The notes beneath the pieces were generated by a model that had not been told where the DNA came from, made no database searches, and saw nothing but the letters and a program-made list of their open reading frames with translations. Below, in pieces: positions 16,675 to 25,976 of a stretch of 44,810 bases of DNA. Source of the DNA: Nocardiopsis trehalosi NBRC 14201 (lineage in GTDB: Bacteria > Actinomycetota > Actinomycetes > Streptosporangiales > Streptosporangiaceae). The DNA is taken from the NCBI RefSeq assembly GCF_001552555.1, contig NZ_BCRK01000028.1, positions 1-44,810 of the forward strand. Direction: 5' to 3'. The position numbers were made by a program, and so were the translations under genes. The stretch's first letter is position 1. The number at the start of each line of letters is the position of its first letter.

Positions 16675-17583
16675 TCAGGCCAGGTCGTCGAGGATGCGGC
16701 CGAGGTAGCGCGGGGTCTCGGCCGCGGGGGCGGCCTCCAGCGCGAGCCGGTCCATGACCGCCATGTAGTGGTCGGTCTCCTCGGGCTTGTCGAAGTAGAG
16801 CGCGCTGGTGAGCTGCTCCATGTAGACGACGTCGGGCAGTTCGGCGCCGGTGAACCGGAGGATGCTGAACGGGCCGCCCGCGGCCGCGTGCCCGCCCCGG
16901 TCGAACGGCACGATCTGCAGCGTGACGTTGGGCAGCGCCGCCAGCTCGATGAGCTGCTCGATCTGGCCGCGCATGGCGTTGCGCCCGCCCAGCGGGCGGC
17001 GCAGGGCGGCCTCGTCGACGACCGCCCACAGCCGCGGCGCGTCGGGGCCGGTGAGCCGCCGCTGCCGGGCCATGCGCAGGTTGACGCGCCGCTCGACCTC
17101 CTCGGCCGGGGACTTGGCGTGCGCGAGCATGATGACCGCGCGGGCGTACTCCTCGGTCTGCAGCAGGCCGGGGATGAACTGGATCTCATAGGTCCGGATG
17201 ATCGACGCGGCCTCCTCCAGGCCGACGTAGACCTCGAACCAGTTGGGCAGCACGTCGCTGTACTTGTGCCACCAGCCGGGGCTGTTGGCCTGGCGGGCGA
17301 GCCCGAGCAGGGTCTCGCGCTCGTCGGCCGCGTTCACCCCGTAAAGGGTGAGCAGGTCGGCGACGTCGCGCTCCTTGAAGCTGACCTGGCCCAGTTCCAG
17401 GCGGCTGATCTTGGCGTGCGAGGCGCGGATCTCGTATCCGGCGGCCTCGCGCGTGATGCCCTTGGCGGTGCGCAGGCGGCGGAGCTGGGTGCCGAGCAGA
17501 ATGCGCAGCACCGTGGGCCCGCCACGCGATTGGGCGAGTACGTTCGCCGGTGGCGCTTCGCCATCCGGCCGCGCGATCTCCAT
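16675..17583 (-). CDS. HTH (XRE) regulator with DUF5753, WhiJ-like
   Basis: The 302-aa protein has an XRE-type helix-turn-helix at about residues 27-80 (L-R-R-L-R-T-A-K-G-I-T-R-E-A-A, S-R-L-E-L-G-Q) followed by a DUF5753 domain (Y-E-I-Q-F-I-P-G-L-L-Q-T-E-E-Y-A-R-A, then V-T-L-Q-I-V-P-F and Y-F-D-K-P-E-E). Such proteins are numerous in Streptomyces and relatives. WhiJ is the studied example and works with a partner DUF397 protein in developmental control. ATG 17583 is chosen for GGGAGG 4 nt upstream. A DUF397 gene lies 290 bp upstream on the same strand and a HATPase gene beyond it, the usual trio. The gap 17584-17872 shows no gene. Confidence 0.88.
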   Translation of the reverse strand: MEIARPDGEAPPANVLAQSRGGPTVLRILLGTQLRRLRTAKGITREAAGYEIRASHAKISRLELGQVSFKERDVADLLTLYGVNAADERETLLGLARQANSPGWWHKYSDVLPNWFEVYVGLEEAASIIRTYEIQFIPGLLQTEEYARAVIMLAHAKSPAEEVERRVNLRMARQRRLTGPDAPRLWAVVDEAALRRPLGGRNAMRGQIEQLIELAALPNVTLQIVPFDRGGHAAAGGPFSILRFTGAELPDVVYMEQLTSALYFDKPEETDHYMAVMDRLALEAAPAAETPRYLGRILDDLA

Positions 17584-17872
17584 GTGCCCTCCCCAGAGCA
17601 ACCGAACCGTGGCCAGTGAATCAGAATAGTGGAGATTACGGCAATTGCCGGGGCGACCGTGATTCCGGCGATCGATAATGCGTTACGGCTGGTGGCGCGG
17701 GGTGATCATCCGGGTACCCCGCATTTCGCCCCGCCCTTGTCGCGTGCGCCTCGCCCCGTGGTGGGGCGCGACGGGCGCCGGGTGCGCGGTCGGGGCGGCG
17801 GACCGGGGTGGGTGCGCGCCGCCGCCGTCATGGCGGCGGGTGCGGCCCGCCGGCACCCGTGGCGGGGCGGTG

Positions 17873-18109
17873 TCAGTCGATCAGGTAGTCGAAGGCGCCC
17901 TGCTTGGCGCCCTGGACGAACGCCGTCATCTCGCCGGGGGTGTAGATCAGGGCGGGGCCGTTGGGGTGGCGCGAGTTGCGCACCGCGATCCCCCCGTCCG
18001 CCAGGCGGGCCACCTCGACGCAGTTCCCACTGGGGTTGCTGAGAGGGCTCTTGCGCCACACCGCGTCCCGCAGCCTGTTCGCGGGGATGCCGTTGTAGGC
18101 GTGCTGCAT
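17873..18109 (-). CDS. DUF397 small regulatory protein
   Basis: The 78-aa protein shows the DUF397 pattern: W-R-K-S-P-L-S-N-P-S-G-N-C-V-E-V-A near the middle, G-I-A-V-R-N-S-R, and a C-terminal F-x-x-G-A-K-x-G-A-F-D-Y. DUF397 proteins are thought to antagonise or modulate partner HTH-DUF5753 regulators. ATG 18109 has GGAGAG 4 nt upstream and is preferred to the in-frame TTG at 18121. It sits upstream of the WhiJ-like gene on the same strand. Confidence 0.88.
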   Translation of the reverse strand: MQHAYNGIPANRLRDAVWRKSPLSNPSGNCVEVARLADGGIAVRNSRHPNGPALIYTPGEMTAFVQGAKQGAFDYLID

Positions 18110-18589
18110 CTGTCTCTCCAATCGGGCCGGGATTCCAAGATCATCCGCGACCGGCGCAGACTACAGGATGCACGTGCATCTGTGTTTGCATCGGTCCTTG
18201 CGTCCGTAAACTACGCCATCCCGGACGAAACCAGCCAAGCGGGTGATCGCGGATCAAGCAGGTCGTTGTACCGCGAGTTGGTGCATACGCCTCCGGTGGC
18301 GCCTGAGGAGAGCCGTCCGACCGGTCGGTGGGCCGCGCTCGGCTGTCCAGAGAAGTCCCTTATGTGGCTTTTGACCGGCCCGGATGGGTGTCCGCGCGGG
18401 CGAGGACGCCGTCGGGCGGCCGGGGTTCGCTTGCGTTTTCATAACGAAGGGGCACGGGGAGGACAGAACTCTCACTACTCACTAGACTGCGTTTTGCACA
18501 TGCATTCGTGCTTACGTATGTAAGTAACGAGAGAAAAGGGTGCAAGTGTCCCCATACGGTGCGAGTAGCCCCACAGTGCAAGGAACCCC
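18110..18589. promoter_or_regulatory. 480-bp divergent regulatory region with TGCATC motifs
   Basis: No gene is evident between the DUF397 gene and the HATPase gene. The region is less GC-rich than its surroundings. It contains a perfect 14-bp palindrome GATGCACGTGCATC (18167-18180), a further TGCATC at 18187 and, near the HATPase gene, the near-palindrome CTTACGTATGTAAG (18511-18524, 12 of 14 positions symmetrical). The palindromes are good operator candidates for the WhiJ-like HTH protein (inference). Confidence 0.5.
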
Positions 18590-19153
18590 ATGACTGCGCA
18601 CTCTGCCTACTACCGGGCCGACGGCCTGTTCGTGCACGCGGACGGCGTCCGGCTTCCGCCGCCGCGCGGCTTCGGTCACGAGCCCGCGGGCTGGCAGGGC
18701 CTGTCGGTGGCCCCGCTGCCGGTGGGCGACCACGTCATCCGCCCGGCGCGGGCCGTGCGGGGCCTGGGCTTCCACCCGGCCTCGGTGAAGGAGGCGCGGG
18801 ACTTCACCTCCGCCGTCCTCGCCGACTGGGGCCTGCCGCGCCTGTGCTCCGACATCCGGCTCGTCGTCTCCGAACTGGTCACCAACGCCTGCCGGCACGC
18901 CGCCCCACCGGCCGCCGGGATGCTGTCGGAGTGGTCCATCCAGTTCGGCCTCGTCCGCGAGGGCGGCACCGTCACCTGCATGGTGTTCGACCCCAGCCGG
19001 CGGCCCCCGGTCATGGGCGACCCCGGCGACTTCAACGAGGGCGGGCGCGGACTCCGCCTCATCGAGTGCTACAGCTCCGACTGGGGCTGGGACATCCTCG
19101 ACGGTCAGGGCAAGGTGGTCTGGGCGGCGTTCGCCATCCCCGGCGCGTCCTGA
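18590..19153 (+). CDS. HATPase-domain (RsbW/anti-sigma-like) ATP-binding protein
   Basis: The 187-aa protein has a single GHKL/HATPase_c_2 domain: helix E-A-R-D-F-T, N-box V-S-E-L-V-T-N-A-C-R-H-A at about 92-103, a V-F-D-P-S strand and the G-box G-G-R-G-L-R-L-I-E near residue 150. This is the RsbW/anti-sigma-factor kinase type very common in actinomycetes; in WhiJ-like loci it forms the third partner. There is no sensor or membrane segment. ATG 18590 follows an AAGGAA stretch. Its target is unknown. Confidence 0.85.
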   Translation: MTAHSAYYRADGLFVHADGVRLPPPRGFGHEPAGWQGLSVAPLPVGDHVIRPARAVRGLGFHPASVKEARDFTSAVLADWGLPRLCSDIRLVVSELVTNACRHAAPPAAGMLSEWSIQFGLVREGGTVTCMVFDPSRRPPVMGDPGDFNEGGRGLRLIECYSSDWGWDILDGQGKVVWAAFAIPGAS

Positions 19154-19185
19154 GGGGCACCACTTCGCCCGTGTCCGTCGTCCCA

Positions 19186-19223
19186 GGGCGCCGCCGCCCC
19201 CCACCCGGGGGGCGGCGGCGCCC
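19186..19223. terminator. 17-bp perfect hairpin terminator
   Basis: A perfect 17-bp GC stem (arms 19186-19202 and 19207-19223) with a four-base loop ACCC, followed by GCTTTCC, lies between the HATPase gene and the convergent EF-hand gene. Confidence 0.8.
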
Positions 19224-19288
19224 GCTTTCCGTCCCGGGGCGCGCCCCGCGCCGCTCCGGCGCGGGCGGGCGCGCCCGCCGGGGCCGCC

Positions 19289-19528
19289 TCAGGCGGAGCC
19301 GGTGGACCGCTCCTCGCGCAGGTAGGCGCTCAGCTCCTCCAGCGAGATCCGGCCGTCGCCGTCGCCGTCCAGGCGCCGCACGGCCGCGTCCGCCCGCTCC
19401 TCGGAGATCTCGTCGCCCAGCGCCCGCATCAGCCGGACGAGCTCGCCGGCCGAGATCCGGCCGTCGCCGTCGGTGTCGACCAGCTCGAACGTCGCCGCGT
19501 AGTCGGTGGTGTCGGCCAAGGTGTTCAC
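19289..19528 (-). CDS. Two-EF-hand calcium-binding protein
   Basis: The 79-aa protein consists almost only of two EF-hands with canonical 12-residue loops: D18-T-D-G-D-G-R-I-S-A-G-E29 and D54-G-D-G-D-G-R-I-S-L-E-E65. All calcium-ligand positions are filled. There is no signal peptide, so it is probably a cytosolic Ca2+ buffer or sensor like other short actinobacterial calmodulin-like proteins. The start is GTG 19528 with GAGGA just upstream. It is divergent from the poly-Asp protein gene across 159 bp that hold the TCATC repeats, so the two may share control. Confidence 0.88.
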   Translation of the reverse strand: MNTLADTTDYAATFELVDTDGDGRISAGELVRLMRALGDEISEERADAAVRRLDGDGDGRISLEELSAYLREERSTGSA

Positions 19529-19625
19529 GCTTCCTCGTGGTGGGGGGCAGGTCGCCCGGCGGCGCCGGGTGATGGCACGATACCGGCGTAAGGCATAACC
19601 CGCGCATACCGACCTGCCTGCGTCG

Positions 19626-19653
19626 ATGAACGTTTCCTCATCCCCGTTTCATC
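19626..19653. promoter_or_regulatory. Candidate OmpR-type regulator box upstream of the poly-Asp gene
   Basis: TCATC occurs at 19638 and 19649, 11 bp apart, the one-turn spacing typical of OmpR/PhoB-family binding sites. The block ATGAACGTTTCCTCATCCC (19626-19644) recurs at 22232-22250 with 17 of 19 identical bases, upstream of the NTPase-ABC operon. The OmpR-type regulator encoded between the two sites is the obvious candidate binder. Confidence 0.55.
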
Positions 19654-19687
19654 GGGACGCGCGGTTCACGCGCCGATCCTGAGGGGT

Positions 19688-20008
19688 ATGAGACCGCTGC
19701 ACCGCACCCTCCTGCTCGGCGTCCTGGCCATCGCCGTCGTCACGGCGGCGGCCACGGCCTGGGCCATGGGCCGCGACGCCCCGCCCTCCCGACCCCCGCA
19801 CGAGGTCGTCGTCGGCGAGTCGCCGGGCTCCGGCGACGACGGCCCCGGCTCGGCATCGCCCGGAGCGAACGGCACCGCGCCCCGGCCGACCGCCACCCCG
19901 ACCCCGAGCCCGAGCCCGACACCCGACGACGGCGTCGTCGACCCGCCCCCGGCCGTGAGCGGGGACGACGACGACGATGACGACGACGACGATGATGACG
20001 ACGACTGA
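19688..20008 (+). CDS. Membrane-anchored protein with poly-aspartate tail
   Basis: The 106-aa protein has an N-terminal membrane helix or signal anchor (about residues 8-26), a low-complexity Pro/Ser/Thr/Gly-rich linker and a C-terminus of 14 consecutive aspartates. I recognise no family. With the N-terminal anchor, the acidic tail should lie outside the membrane, where it could bind Ca2+, other cations or cationic peptides. Its last 32 nt overlap the first histidine kinase start in another frame, so the two are translationally linked and it may be an accessory sensor for the kinase (inference). The ATG has GAGG very close upstream. Confidence 0.7.
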   Translation: MRPLHRTLLLGVLAIAVVTAAATAWAMGRDAPPSRPPHEVVVGESPGSGDDGPGSASPGANGTAPRPTATPTPSPSPTPDDGVVDPPPAVSGDDDDDDDDDDDDDD

Positions 20009-21544
20009 CCCCGGCTCCCGGCCCCCATGGGGCGGGCACGGCGACGACACCGTCCCGCTCCCCCCGGGGGCCGGAGCCGCCCCCGCCCCCGCTCCCGACC
20101 CCAGCATCGGAGGCCGTATCCCCGCCCGGGTCCTCATCATGGCGTGGGTGCTGGTGCTCATGACCACCGCCCTCGCGCTGGTGAACCTCGTCACCTGGCA
20201 GGCGCTGCGCACCGAGGTGGACGACCGCATCGACCGCGCCCTCACCCAGGAGATCGACGAGTTCGAGGAGTTCGCCGCGGTCGGCGTCGACCCCGTCACC
20301 GGCGCCGGCTTCACCGACGTCGACAGCCTGTTCCGCGTCCACCTCGGCCGGCAGCACCCCGACCGCAACGAGATCATCTTCGGCCACGTCGACGAGGAGC
20401 CCGGCGCCACCGTGCGCACCGGCCGGGTCCGCCAGGGCCAGGACCCCCTCTACGACGCGTCCGCCGACTCCGGTGTGCGCGACGCCATCCTGGCCGCGGG
20501 CGGCGCGCGCGGCGAGGTCGACACCCCCGAGGGCCGGCTGCGCTGGGAGAAGCTGCGGGTCGAGTCGCCCACCGGCTCGGCCAACCCCGGCGGCTGGTTC
20601 GTCATCGGCTACTTCGTGGACGCCGACATGTCCGGCGTCAACCGCACCGTCCGCACGCTCATCCTGGTCAGCCTCGCCGGGCTCGCCCTGACCGGCGCCG
20701 CCGCGTGGTGGGTGGCCGGGCAGATCCTCGCGCCCATCCGGCTCGTCCGCCAGACCGCGGCGCAGATCACCGAGGAGGACCTCACCCGGCGCATCGACGT
20801 CCCCGGCAACGACGACGTCGCCGCCCTCGCCGAGCAGTTCAACGCGATGCTCGACCGCCTGGAGGACGCGTTCTCCGTGCAGCGGCGGTTCGTGGACGAC
20901 GCCAGCCACGAACTGCGCACCCCCATCACCATCGTCCGGGGCCACCTGGAGTTGATGGGCGACGACCCCGACGAGCGGCGCGAGGTGGTGCGGCTGGTCA
21001 CCGACGAACTCGACCGCATGGCCCGCATCGTCGAGGACCTGCTGCTGCTCGCCAAGGCGCAGCGCCCCGACTTCCTGCGCCCCGAGCGGGTGCCGCTCGC
21101 CGAACTCACCAGCGACGTCGACGCCAAGGTGCGCGCGCTGGGCGACCGCGACTGGCGGCTCGACGCCATCGGCGAGGGCACCGTCCACCTCGACCCCCAG
21201 CGGGTCACCCAGGCCATGGTGCAGCTCGCCTCCAACGCGGTCCGCCACACCGGGCCGGGCGACACCGTGCGCGTGGGCTCCCGCATGGCCGACGACCGCC
21301 GCACCGTCGCCTTCTGGGTCGGCGACTCCGGGCCCGGCATCCCCCTGGAGGACCAGGAGCGCATCTTCGAGCGGTTCTCCCGAGGCGGAGCCGGGACCAC
21401 CGACCGGGCGGGCGCCGGGCTGGGCCTGGCCATCGTGCGGGCCATCACCGAGGCCCACCACGGCTCCGTCACCGTGCGGTCGGCCCCGGGCCAGGGCGCC
21501 CTGTTCGAGCTGACCTTCCCCGTCGACGTGAGGAGTGCGCAGAC

Positions 21545-21548
<4 letters not shown>
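19977..21548 (+). CDS. Sensor histidine kinase (HAMP-HisKA-HATPase)
   Basis: The protein of up to 523 aa has membrane helices at about 51-73 and 226-246 enclosing an extracytoplasmic sensor of about 150 residues rich in acidic groups. A HAMP domain (about 250-302), the phospho-acceptor H311 in D-A-S-H-E-L-R-T-P, N-box Q-L-A-S-N-A-V-R-H-T, D-S-G-P-G-I-P and G-A-G-L-G-L-A-I-V follow. The start is uncertain: ATGs at 19977, 19992 and 19995 all lie in the GAC/GAT repeat that encodes the poly-Asp tail of the upstream protein, and none has a clear ribosome site, pointing to translational coupling. Its TGA overlaps the GTG of the response regulator. Confidence 0.92.
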
Positions 21549-22204
<656 letters not shown>

Positions 22205-22231
22205 CCCCGCTCCGGCCCCGGGCGGCGGGAC

Positions 22232-22270
22232 ATGAACGCTTCTTCATCCCGCCCTCAGAGGAGGCTCATC
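22232..22270. promoter_or_regulatory. Three 11-bp-spaced TCATC-type repeats upstream of the NTPase-ABC operon
   Basis: TCATC at 22244, TCAGA at 22255 and TCATC at 22266 follow each other at exactly 11 bp, the hallmark of OmpR-family dimer arrays. The left part (22232-22250) nearly duplicates 19626-19644. It lies about 70-100 bp upstream of the P-loop NTPase start. Confidence 0.6.
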
Positions 22271-22337
22271 CCCGCCGCCCAGGCTGGAGCCCGTTCCCGG
22301 CGGAAGCAGCCGCCGGCCACCGAGAACGGGAGTACCC

Positions 22338-23426
22338 ATGTCCGCCTCCGCCCTGACCGGCCTGTCCGCCGCCCGCCGCGCCGCCCTCAAGGTCTCCTAC
22401 ACGGCCCGCGCCCTCGACGGGGCCCGCCCCGAGCGGCTGCTGACCGGAGCCGGCGTACGGCCCCGCCACGGCGACCTGGTCGTCGCCGAGGTCACGGAGA
22501 TCGGCAAGCACACCCGGCTGGAGTCCGCCGAAGGGCGCCGGGTCCACCTGTTCCCCGGCGACGAGGTGCTGGTCGCCTACGGCGCCCGCTACGCGCCCGA
22601 CCAGTTCGAGGCCGAGCCCCCCACCGACCTCGGCGCCTGCCACCTGGTCGCCGCGGGCGGCATCGCCTCACTGGTGCTGAGCGCCCGCAGCGACATGGGC
22701 GCGCCCACGGGGCTGCGCCCGGTCGGCCTGGTGGCCGACGCCGCCGGTGTCCCCGTGAACCTGGCCGGCCTCGCCCTGCCCGCCGTGCCCCGCCCGCTGC
22801 ACGCGGTCCCGACCATCGCCGTCACCGGCACCTCCATGAACGCCGGGAAGACCACCACCGGCGCCATGCTGATCCGCGGCCTGGCGGCCGCCGGGTACCG
22901 GGTCGGCGCGGCCAAGATCACCGGCACCGGCGCCGGCGGCGACCGGTGGATGTTCCGCGACGCGGGCGCCGCCGAGGTGCTCGACTTCACCGACGCCGGA
23001 CTCGCCACCACCTACCGCGTCCCCGCCGAGCGGATCGCCGCCGCGGCCCGCGGGCTGCACGACCGGCTCATCGTGGGCGGCGCGCAGGTCGTGGTGCTGG
23101 AGGTCGCCGACGGCCTGCTCCAGCCCGAGACCGCCGAACTGCTGCACCGCGACGACGTCTCCGCCATGGTCGACGCGTGGGTGTTCGCCGCGGGGGACGC
23201 GGCGGGCGCCCTGTACGGGCGGGAGCGGATGCGCGCGGCCGGCCTGCCGGTGGCCGCCGTCGGCGGCCGGATCACCGCCTCCCCGCTGGCCGCCCGCGAG
23301 GCAGCCGACCGCCTCGACGTCCCGCTGTACGGGTCCGCCGAACTGGCCGACCCCGCGGTCGCCGCCTCGCTGGTGGCCCGCCCGGCCCTGGAGGCCCTGG
23401 AGGCCGTGGGGGAGCGCAGCGCATGA
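22338..23426 (+). CDS. P-loop NTPase of unknown function, operonic with an ABC exporter
   Basis: The 362-aa protein has an N-terminal region of about 150 residues that I do not recognise, including a compact beta-rich-looking segment at about 40-80, and a C-terminal NTPase domain with Walker A G-T-S-M-N-A-G-K-T-T (K171) and a V-V-V-L-E-V-A-D-G strand. The loop resembles the dethiobiotin synthetase/CobB/DUF1611 class of P-loop enzymes that phosphorylate or ligate small molecules, rather than an ABC or GTPase loop. ATG 22338 has GGGAG 5 nt upstream; its TGA overlaps the ABC gene's ATG. It may modify or activate the exported compound, but this is inference. Confidence 0.72.
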   Translation: MSASALTGLSAARRAALKVSYTARALDGARPERLLTGAGVRPRHGDLVVAEVTEIGKHTRLESAEGRRVHLFPGDEVLVAYGARYAPDQFEAEPPTDLGACHLVAAGGIASLVLSARSDMGAPTGLRPVGLVADAAGVPVNLAGLALPAVPRPLHAVPTIAVTGTSMNAGKTTTGAMLIRGLAAAGYRVGAAKITGTGAGGDRWMFRDAGAAEVLDFTDAGLATTYRVPAERIAAAARGLHDRLIVGGAQVVVLEVADGLLQPETAELLHRDDVSAMVDAWVFAAGDAAGALYGRERMRAAGLPVAAVGGRITASPLAAREAADRLDVPLYGSAELADPAVAASLVARPALEALEAVGERSA

Positions 23427-25141
23427 GCGCCCCGCCGACCCGCCCGTCCCCGCCGCCGGCCGCCGGGCGCCCCGCCGCCGACCGGGACGACGCCGCCCCC
23501 GTGCCCCGGCTGCTCGCCGGCGGCCGCCGCTGGACCTTCGCCGCGCTCGTCGCGGTCGGCGCCGGGCAGGCGGCCACCGCCATCGCGTGGGCGCTGCTGG
23601 TGCGCCGCATCGCCGGGGGCGGCGGCCAGTGGGCCACCGGTCCCGCCCCGCTGCAGGACACCCTGCCCTGGCTCGGGGCCGCCGTCGCCGCGACGGGCGC
23701 CCTCCTCTACACCGAGCGGGTCCTGGCCGAACGCCTGGGCCAGGCGTGGGTGAGCGACGTCCGCACCGCCCTGTTCCGCCGCGCCACCGCGGCCCCCGCC
23801 CGCGAGGAGGGGCGCGGCCGCTCCACCGGCGGCACGTCGCTGCGCATGATGGGCAACCTCGGCGCGCTGCGCCGCTGGGCCGGCCTGGGGCTGGCCAAGC
23901 TCGCCGTCGCGCTGCCGCTGCTGTGCGGGTGCCTGGCCGCGTTCGCGGTCATCGCCCCGATGGTCGCGGCGGCGGCGGGCACGGTCGCCGCGGTGGGGCT
24001 GGGCGCCACGGCGGCGCTGTCCCCGTGGCTGCGCTCCTCCCACCGGGCGGCCCGCCGCCGCCAGGCCCGGGTGGCCTCGCACGTCGTCGAACGGGTGGGC
24101 AAGACCCTGGTCGTGCAGGCGTTCGGCCGCGAGCAGGGCGAGCGGCGCACGGTCTCCCGCCGCTCCCGGCGGCTGGCCGAGGCGCAGGTGGGCCGGGCAC
24201 GCGCGGTGGGCACCGTGCGCGCCATCGGCGAGGCCACCACGCTGGTCATGACGGCGGCGGTGCTGGTGGCCGCGTCGCTGTCGGGCGCGGGCGCCGCATC
24301 CGCCACGGCGGCGATCGCCCTGGTCGGCATCATGGTCACCCCGCTGCGGGAGCTCACGCGCATCAGCGAATACCACTCGGCGCGGACCGTGGCGCTGCGC
24401 CAGATCCGCGCCGAACTCGCCCGGCCGCGCCGCCGGCGGCCCGGCCGCGAGGCCCCGGAGCTGCCCGAGGGCGGCGGCGACCTGCGGCTGGAGGGGGTGC
24501 GGGTCAACGGGGTGTTCGCGCCGATCACCGCGCACGCGCCGGCCGGGTCGGTGATCGCGGTCACCGGAGCCAACGGCAGCGGCAAGTCGACCCTGCTGTC
24601 GATCATCGCCGGGCTGGTCACGCCCGACGCGGGCCGGGTGCTGCTCGACGGCGCCGACATCGCCACCTGCCGCGCGTCGTCGGTGCGGGCCGCCATCGGC
24701 CTGGCGGGGCCGCACCTGCCGCTGCTGCGCGGCACGATCGGCGACAACGTGCGCTACGCCGACCCCAAGGCCGACGGCCGGAGGCTGCACGAGGCGATCC
24801 GCGCCAGCGGGCTCGACGAACTCCTCGCCGACCTGCCGCTGGGGCTGCGCACGCCGGTGCGGGAGGACGGCGGCGGGCTGTCGGCCGGCCAGCAGCAGCG
24901 GGTGGCGCTGGCCCGCGCCCTGCTGCTGCGCCCGCGCCTGCTGCTCCTCGACGAGGCCGACGCCCACCTCGACGCCCGCGCGGGCGAGCTGGTGGACCGG
25001 GTCATCGCGGACTTCGCCGGAACGGTCGTGGTGGTCACCCACCGCCCCGAGCGCCTGCGCACCGCCGACGCGGTCTGGCGCCTGGCGAACGGCGTGCTGC
25101 GCCCGGCCCGCCCGGAACCGGCGGCCACCGCCGCCCCCTGA
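23423..25141 (+). CDS. ABC exporter, fused permease-ATPase (half-transporter)
   Basis: The 572-aa protein has a membrane domain (about 35-330) and an ATP-binding domain (about 355-560): Walker A G-A-N-G-S-G-K-S-T (382-390), signature L-S-A-G-Q-Q-Q-R, Walker B L-L-L-L-D-E and an H-loop T-H-R-P. It would act as a dimer to export a small molecule, lipid or peptide. Hydrophobic segments in the membrane half are spaced like a type IV exporter, with the second pair short and alanine-rich. The ATG overlaps the NTPase stop (ATGA), so the two products are made together, probably under the OmpR-type regulator upstream. Confidence 0.88.
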   Translation: MSAPPTRPSPPPAAGRPAADRDDAAPVPRLLAGGRRWTFAALVAVGAGQAATAIAWALLVRRIAGGGGQWATGPAPLQDTLPWLGAAVAATGALLYTERVLAERLGQAWVSDVRTALFRRATAAPAREEGRGRSTGGTSLRMMGNLGALRRWAGLGLAKLAVALPLLCGCLAAFAVIAPMVAAAAGTVAAVGLGATAALSPWLRSSHRAARRRQARVASHVVERVGKTLVVQAFGREQGERRTVSRRSRRLAEAQVGRARAVGTVRAIGEATTLVMTAAVLVAASLSGAGAASATAAIALVGIMVTPLRELTRISEYHSARTVALRQIRAELARPRRRRPGREAPELPEGGGDLRLEGVRVNGVFAPITAHAPAGSVIAVTGANGSGKSTLLSIIAGLVTPDAGRVLLDGADIATCRASSVRAAIGLAGPHLPLLRGTIGDNVRYADPKADGRRLHEAIRASGLDELLADLPLGLRTPVREDGGGLSAGQQQRVALARALLLRPRLLLLDEADAHLDARAGELVDRVIADFAGTVVVVTHRPERLRTADAVWRLANGVLRPARPEPAATAAP

Positions 25142-25142
25142 C

Positions 25143-25189
25143 GCGGTCGCACCGGGACGTGCGGAGAGGGGGCGACCCGGTGCGATCGC
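25143..25189. terminator. Hairpin terminator after the ABC exporter
   Basis: The arm 25143-25156 pairs with 25176-25189 over 13 of 14 positions, beginning just after the ABC gene stop. A second hairpin at 25229-25248 (GGCCGCCCC pairing with GGGGCGGCC) probably ends the convergent PhzF-like gene. Confidence 0.65.
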
Positions 25190-25295
25190 CCCGCGCGGCG
25201 CCCGCCGCCGCGCACGCCGCCCCCCGGAGGCCGCCCCGGGGGGCGGCCCCGTTCCCGGGGCGGTCCGGCACCGGAGCGGGGCGGGCGGGGACGGT

Positions 25296-25976
25296 CTAGG
25301 GCAGGCGGTAGGGGCGGGTCGCGACGAGCGCGCTGCGGCCGCCGATCTCGACGGTGCCGTCCGGGCCGGGGCGGACGTCGATGCGCGACCCCACGCCCTG
25401 GCGGATGGTCAGCGGGCGGCGCAGCAGGTCGCCCAGGCGCAGGGCCGCCGCGCCCGTGGCCTCGTCCTCCGCGATGCCCATCGCGTCGGGGAAGACCCGC
25501 ACCCGGACCCGGCCCGCGGCCTCGTCCTCCCACGCCCAGACGTGCAGGTTGGTGCCGGGTTCGCCGCCCGTGCGGGCGTCGACCTCGGCGGGCGTCGCGT
25601 ACCGGCGGGTGTCGAAGCGCGGGGCCAGCCCCGGGTCGGCGCGGATCCAGTCGGCGCCGCCCTCGCTCCAGGTGGGGATCGGGCCGGCCGGCGGGTTCAG
25701 CTCGGTGCGGGCGTCGCCCCGCTGGCGGAGCAGCCACGCGGTGCCCACCAGGGGGTGCCCGGCCAGGGGGAGCTCCACGGCGGGGGTGTGGATGTGCAGC
25801 CGCCCCGTCGCGGCGTCCTCCACGAAGACGGTCTCGGCGAAGCCGAGGTCCGCCGCGACCGCCTGCCGGGTGGCGGCGGGCAGGCCGGGGGCGTCGAGGA
25901 GCACACCGAGGTGGTTGCCCCCGGTGTCCCCGTCGCCCAGGAAGACGGTGACGACGTGCAGCGTGGTGGTGTCCAT
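25296..25976 (-). CDS. PhzF-family epimerase/isomerase-like protein
   Basis: The 226-aa protein has the PhzF start L-H-V-V-T-V-F-L-G and G-G-N-H-L-G-V (19-25), the catalytic-glutamate motif G-F-A-E-T-V-F-V (E48), the P-L-A-G-H-P motif and a C-terminal diaminopimelate-epimerase-like repeat with E-D-E-A-T-G-A-A-A. PhzF enzymes isomerise or epimerise small carboxylates. At 226 aa it is shorter than typical PhzF (about 280). ATG 25976 is preferred because it begins right at the conserved N-terminus; its ribosome site is poor, and an in-frame GTG at 26012 is the alternative. No phenazine genes lie nearby. Confidence 0.8.
   Translation of the reverse strand: MDTTTLHVVTVFLGDGDTGGNHLGVLLDAPGLPAATRQAVAADLGFAETVFVEDAATGRLHIHTPAVELPLAGHPLVGTAWLLRQRGDARTELNPPAGPIPTWSEGGADWIRADPGLAPRFDTRRYATPAEVDARTGGEPGTNLHVWAWEDEAAGRVRVRVFPDAMGIAEDEATGAAALRLGDLLRRPLTIRQGVGSRIDVRPGPDGTVEIGGRSALVATRPYRLP

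Noticed and set aside
18355-18530. Small ORFs on either strand in the WhiJ-like gap
   Set aside because: Compositions are random and no start has a ribosome site. The stretch is better explained as regulatory DNA.
25296-25976. Part of a phenazine cluster, together with the PdxH-like gene (PhzG-like)
   Set aside because: The two genes are 14 kb apart and no phzB, phzD or phzE gene is present.
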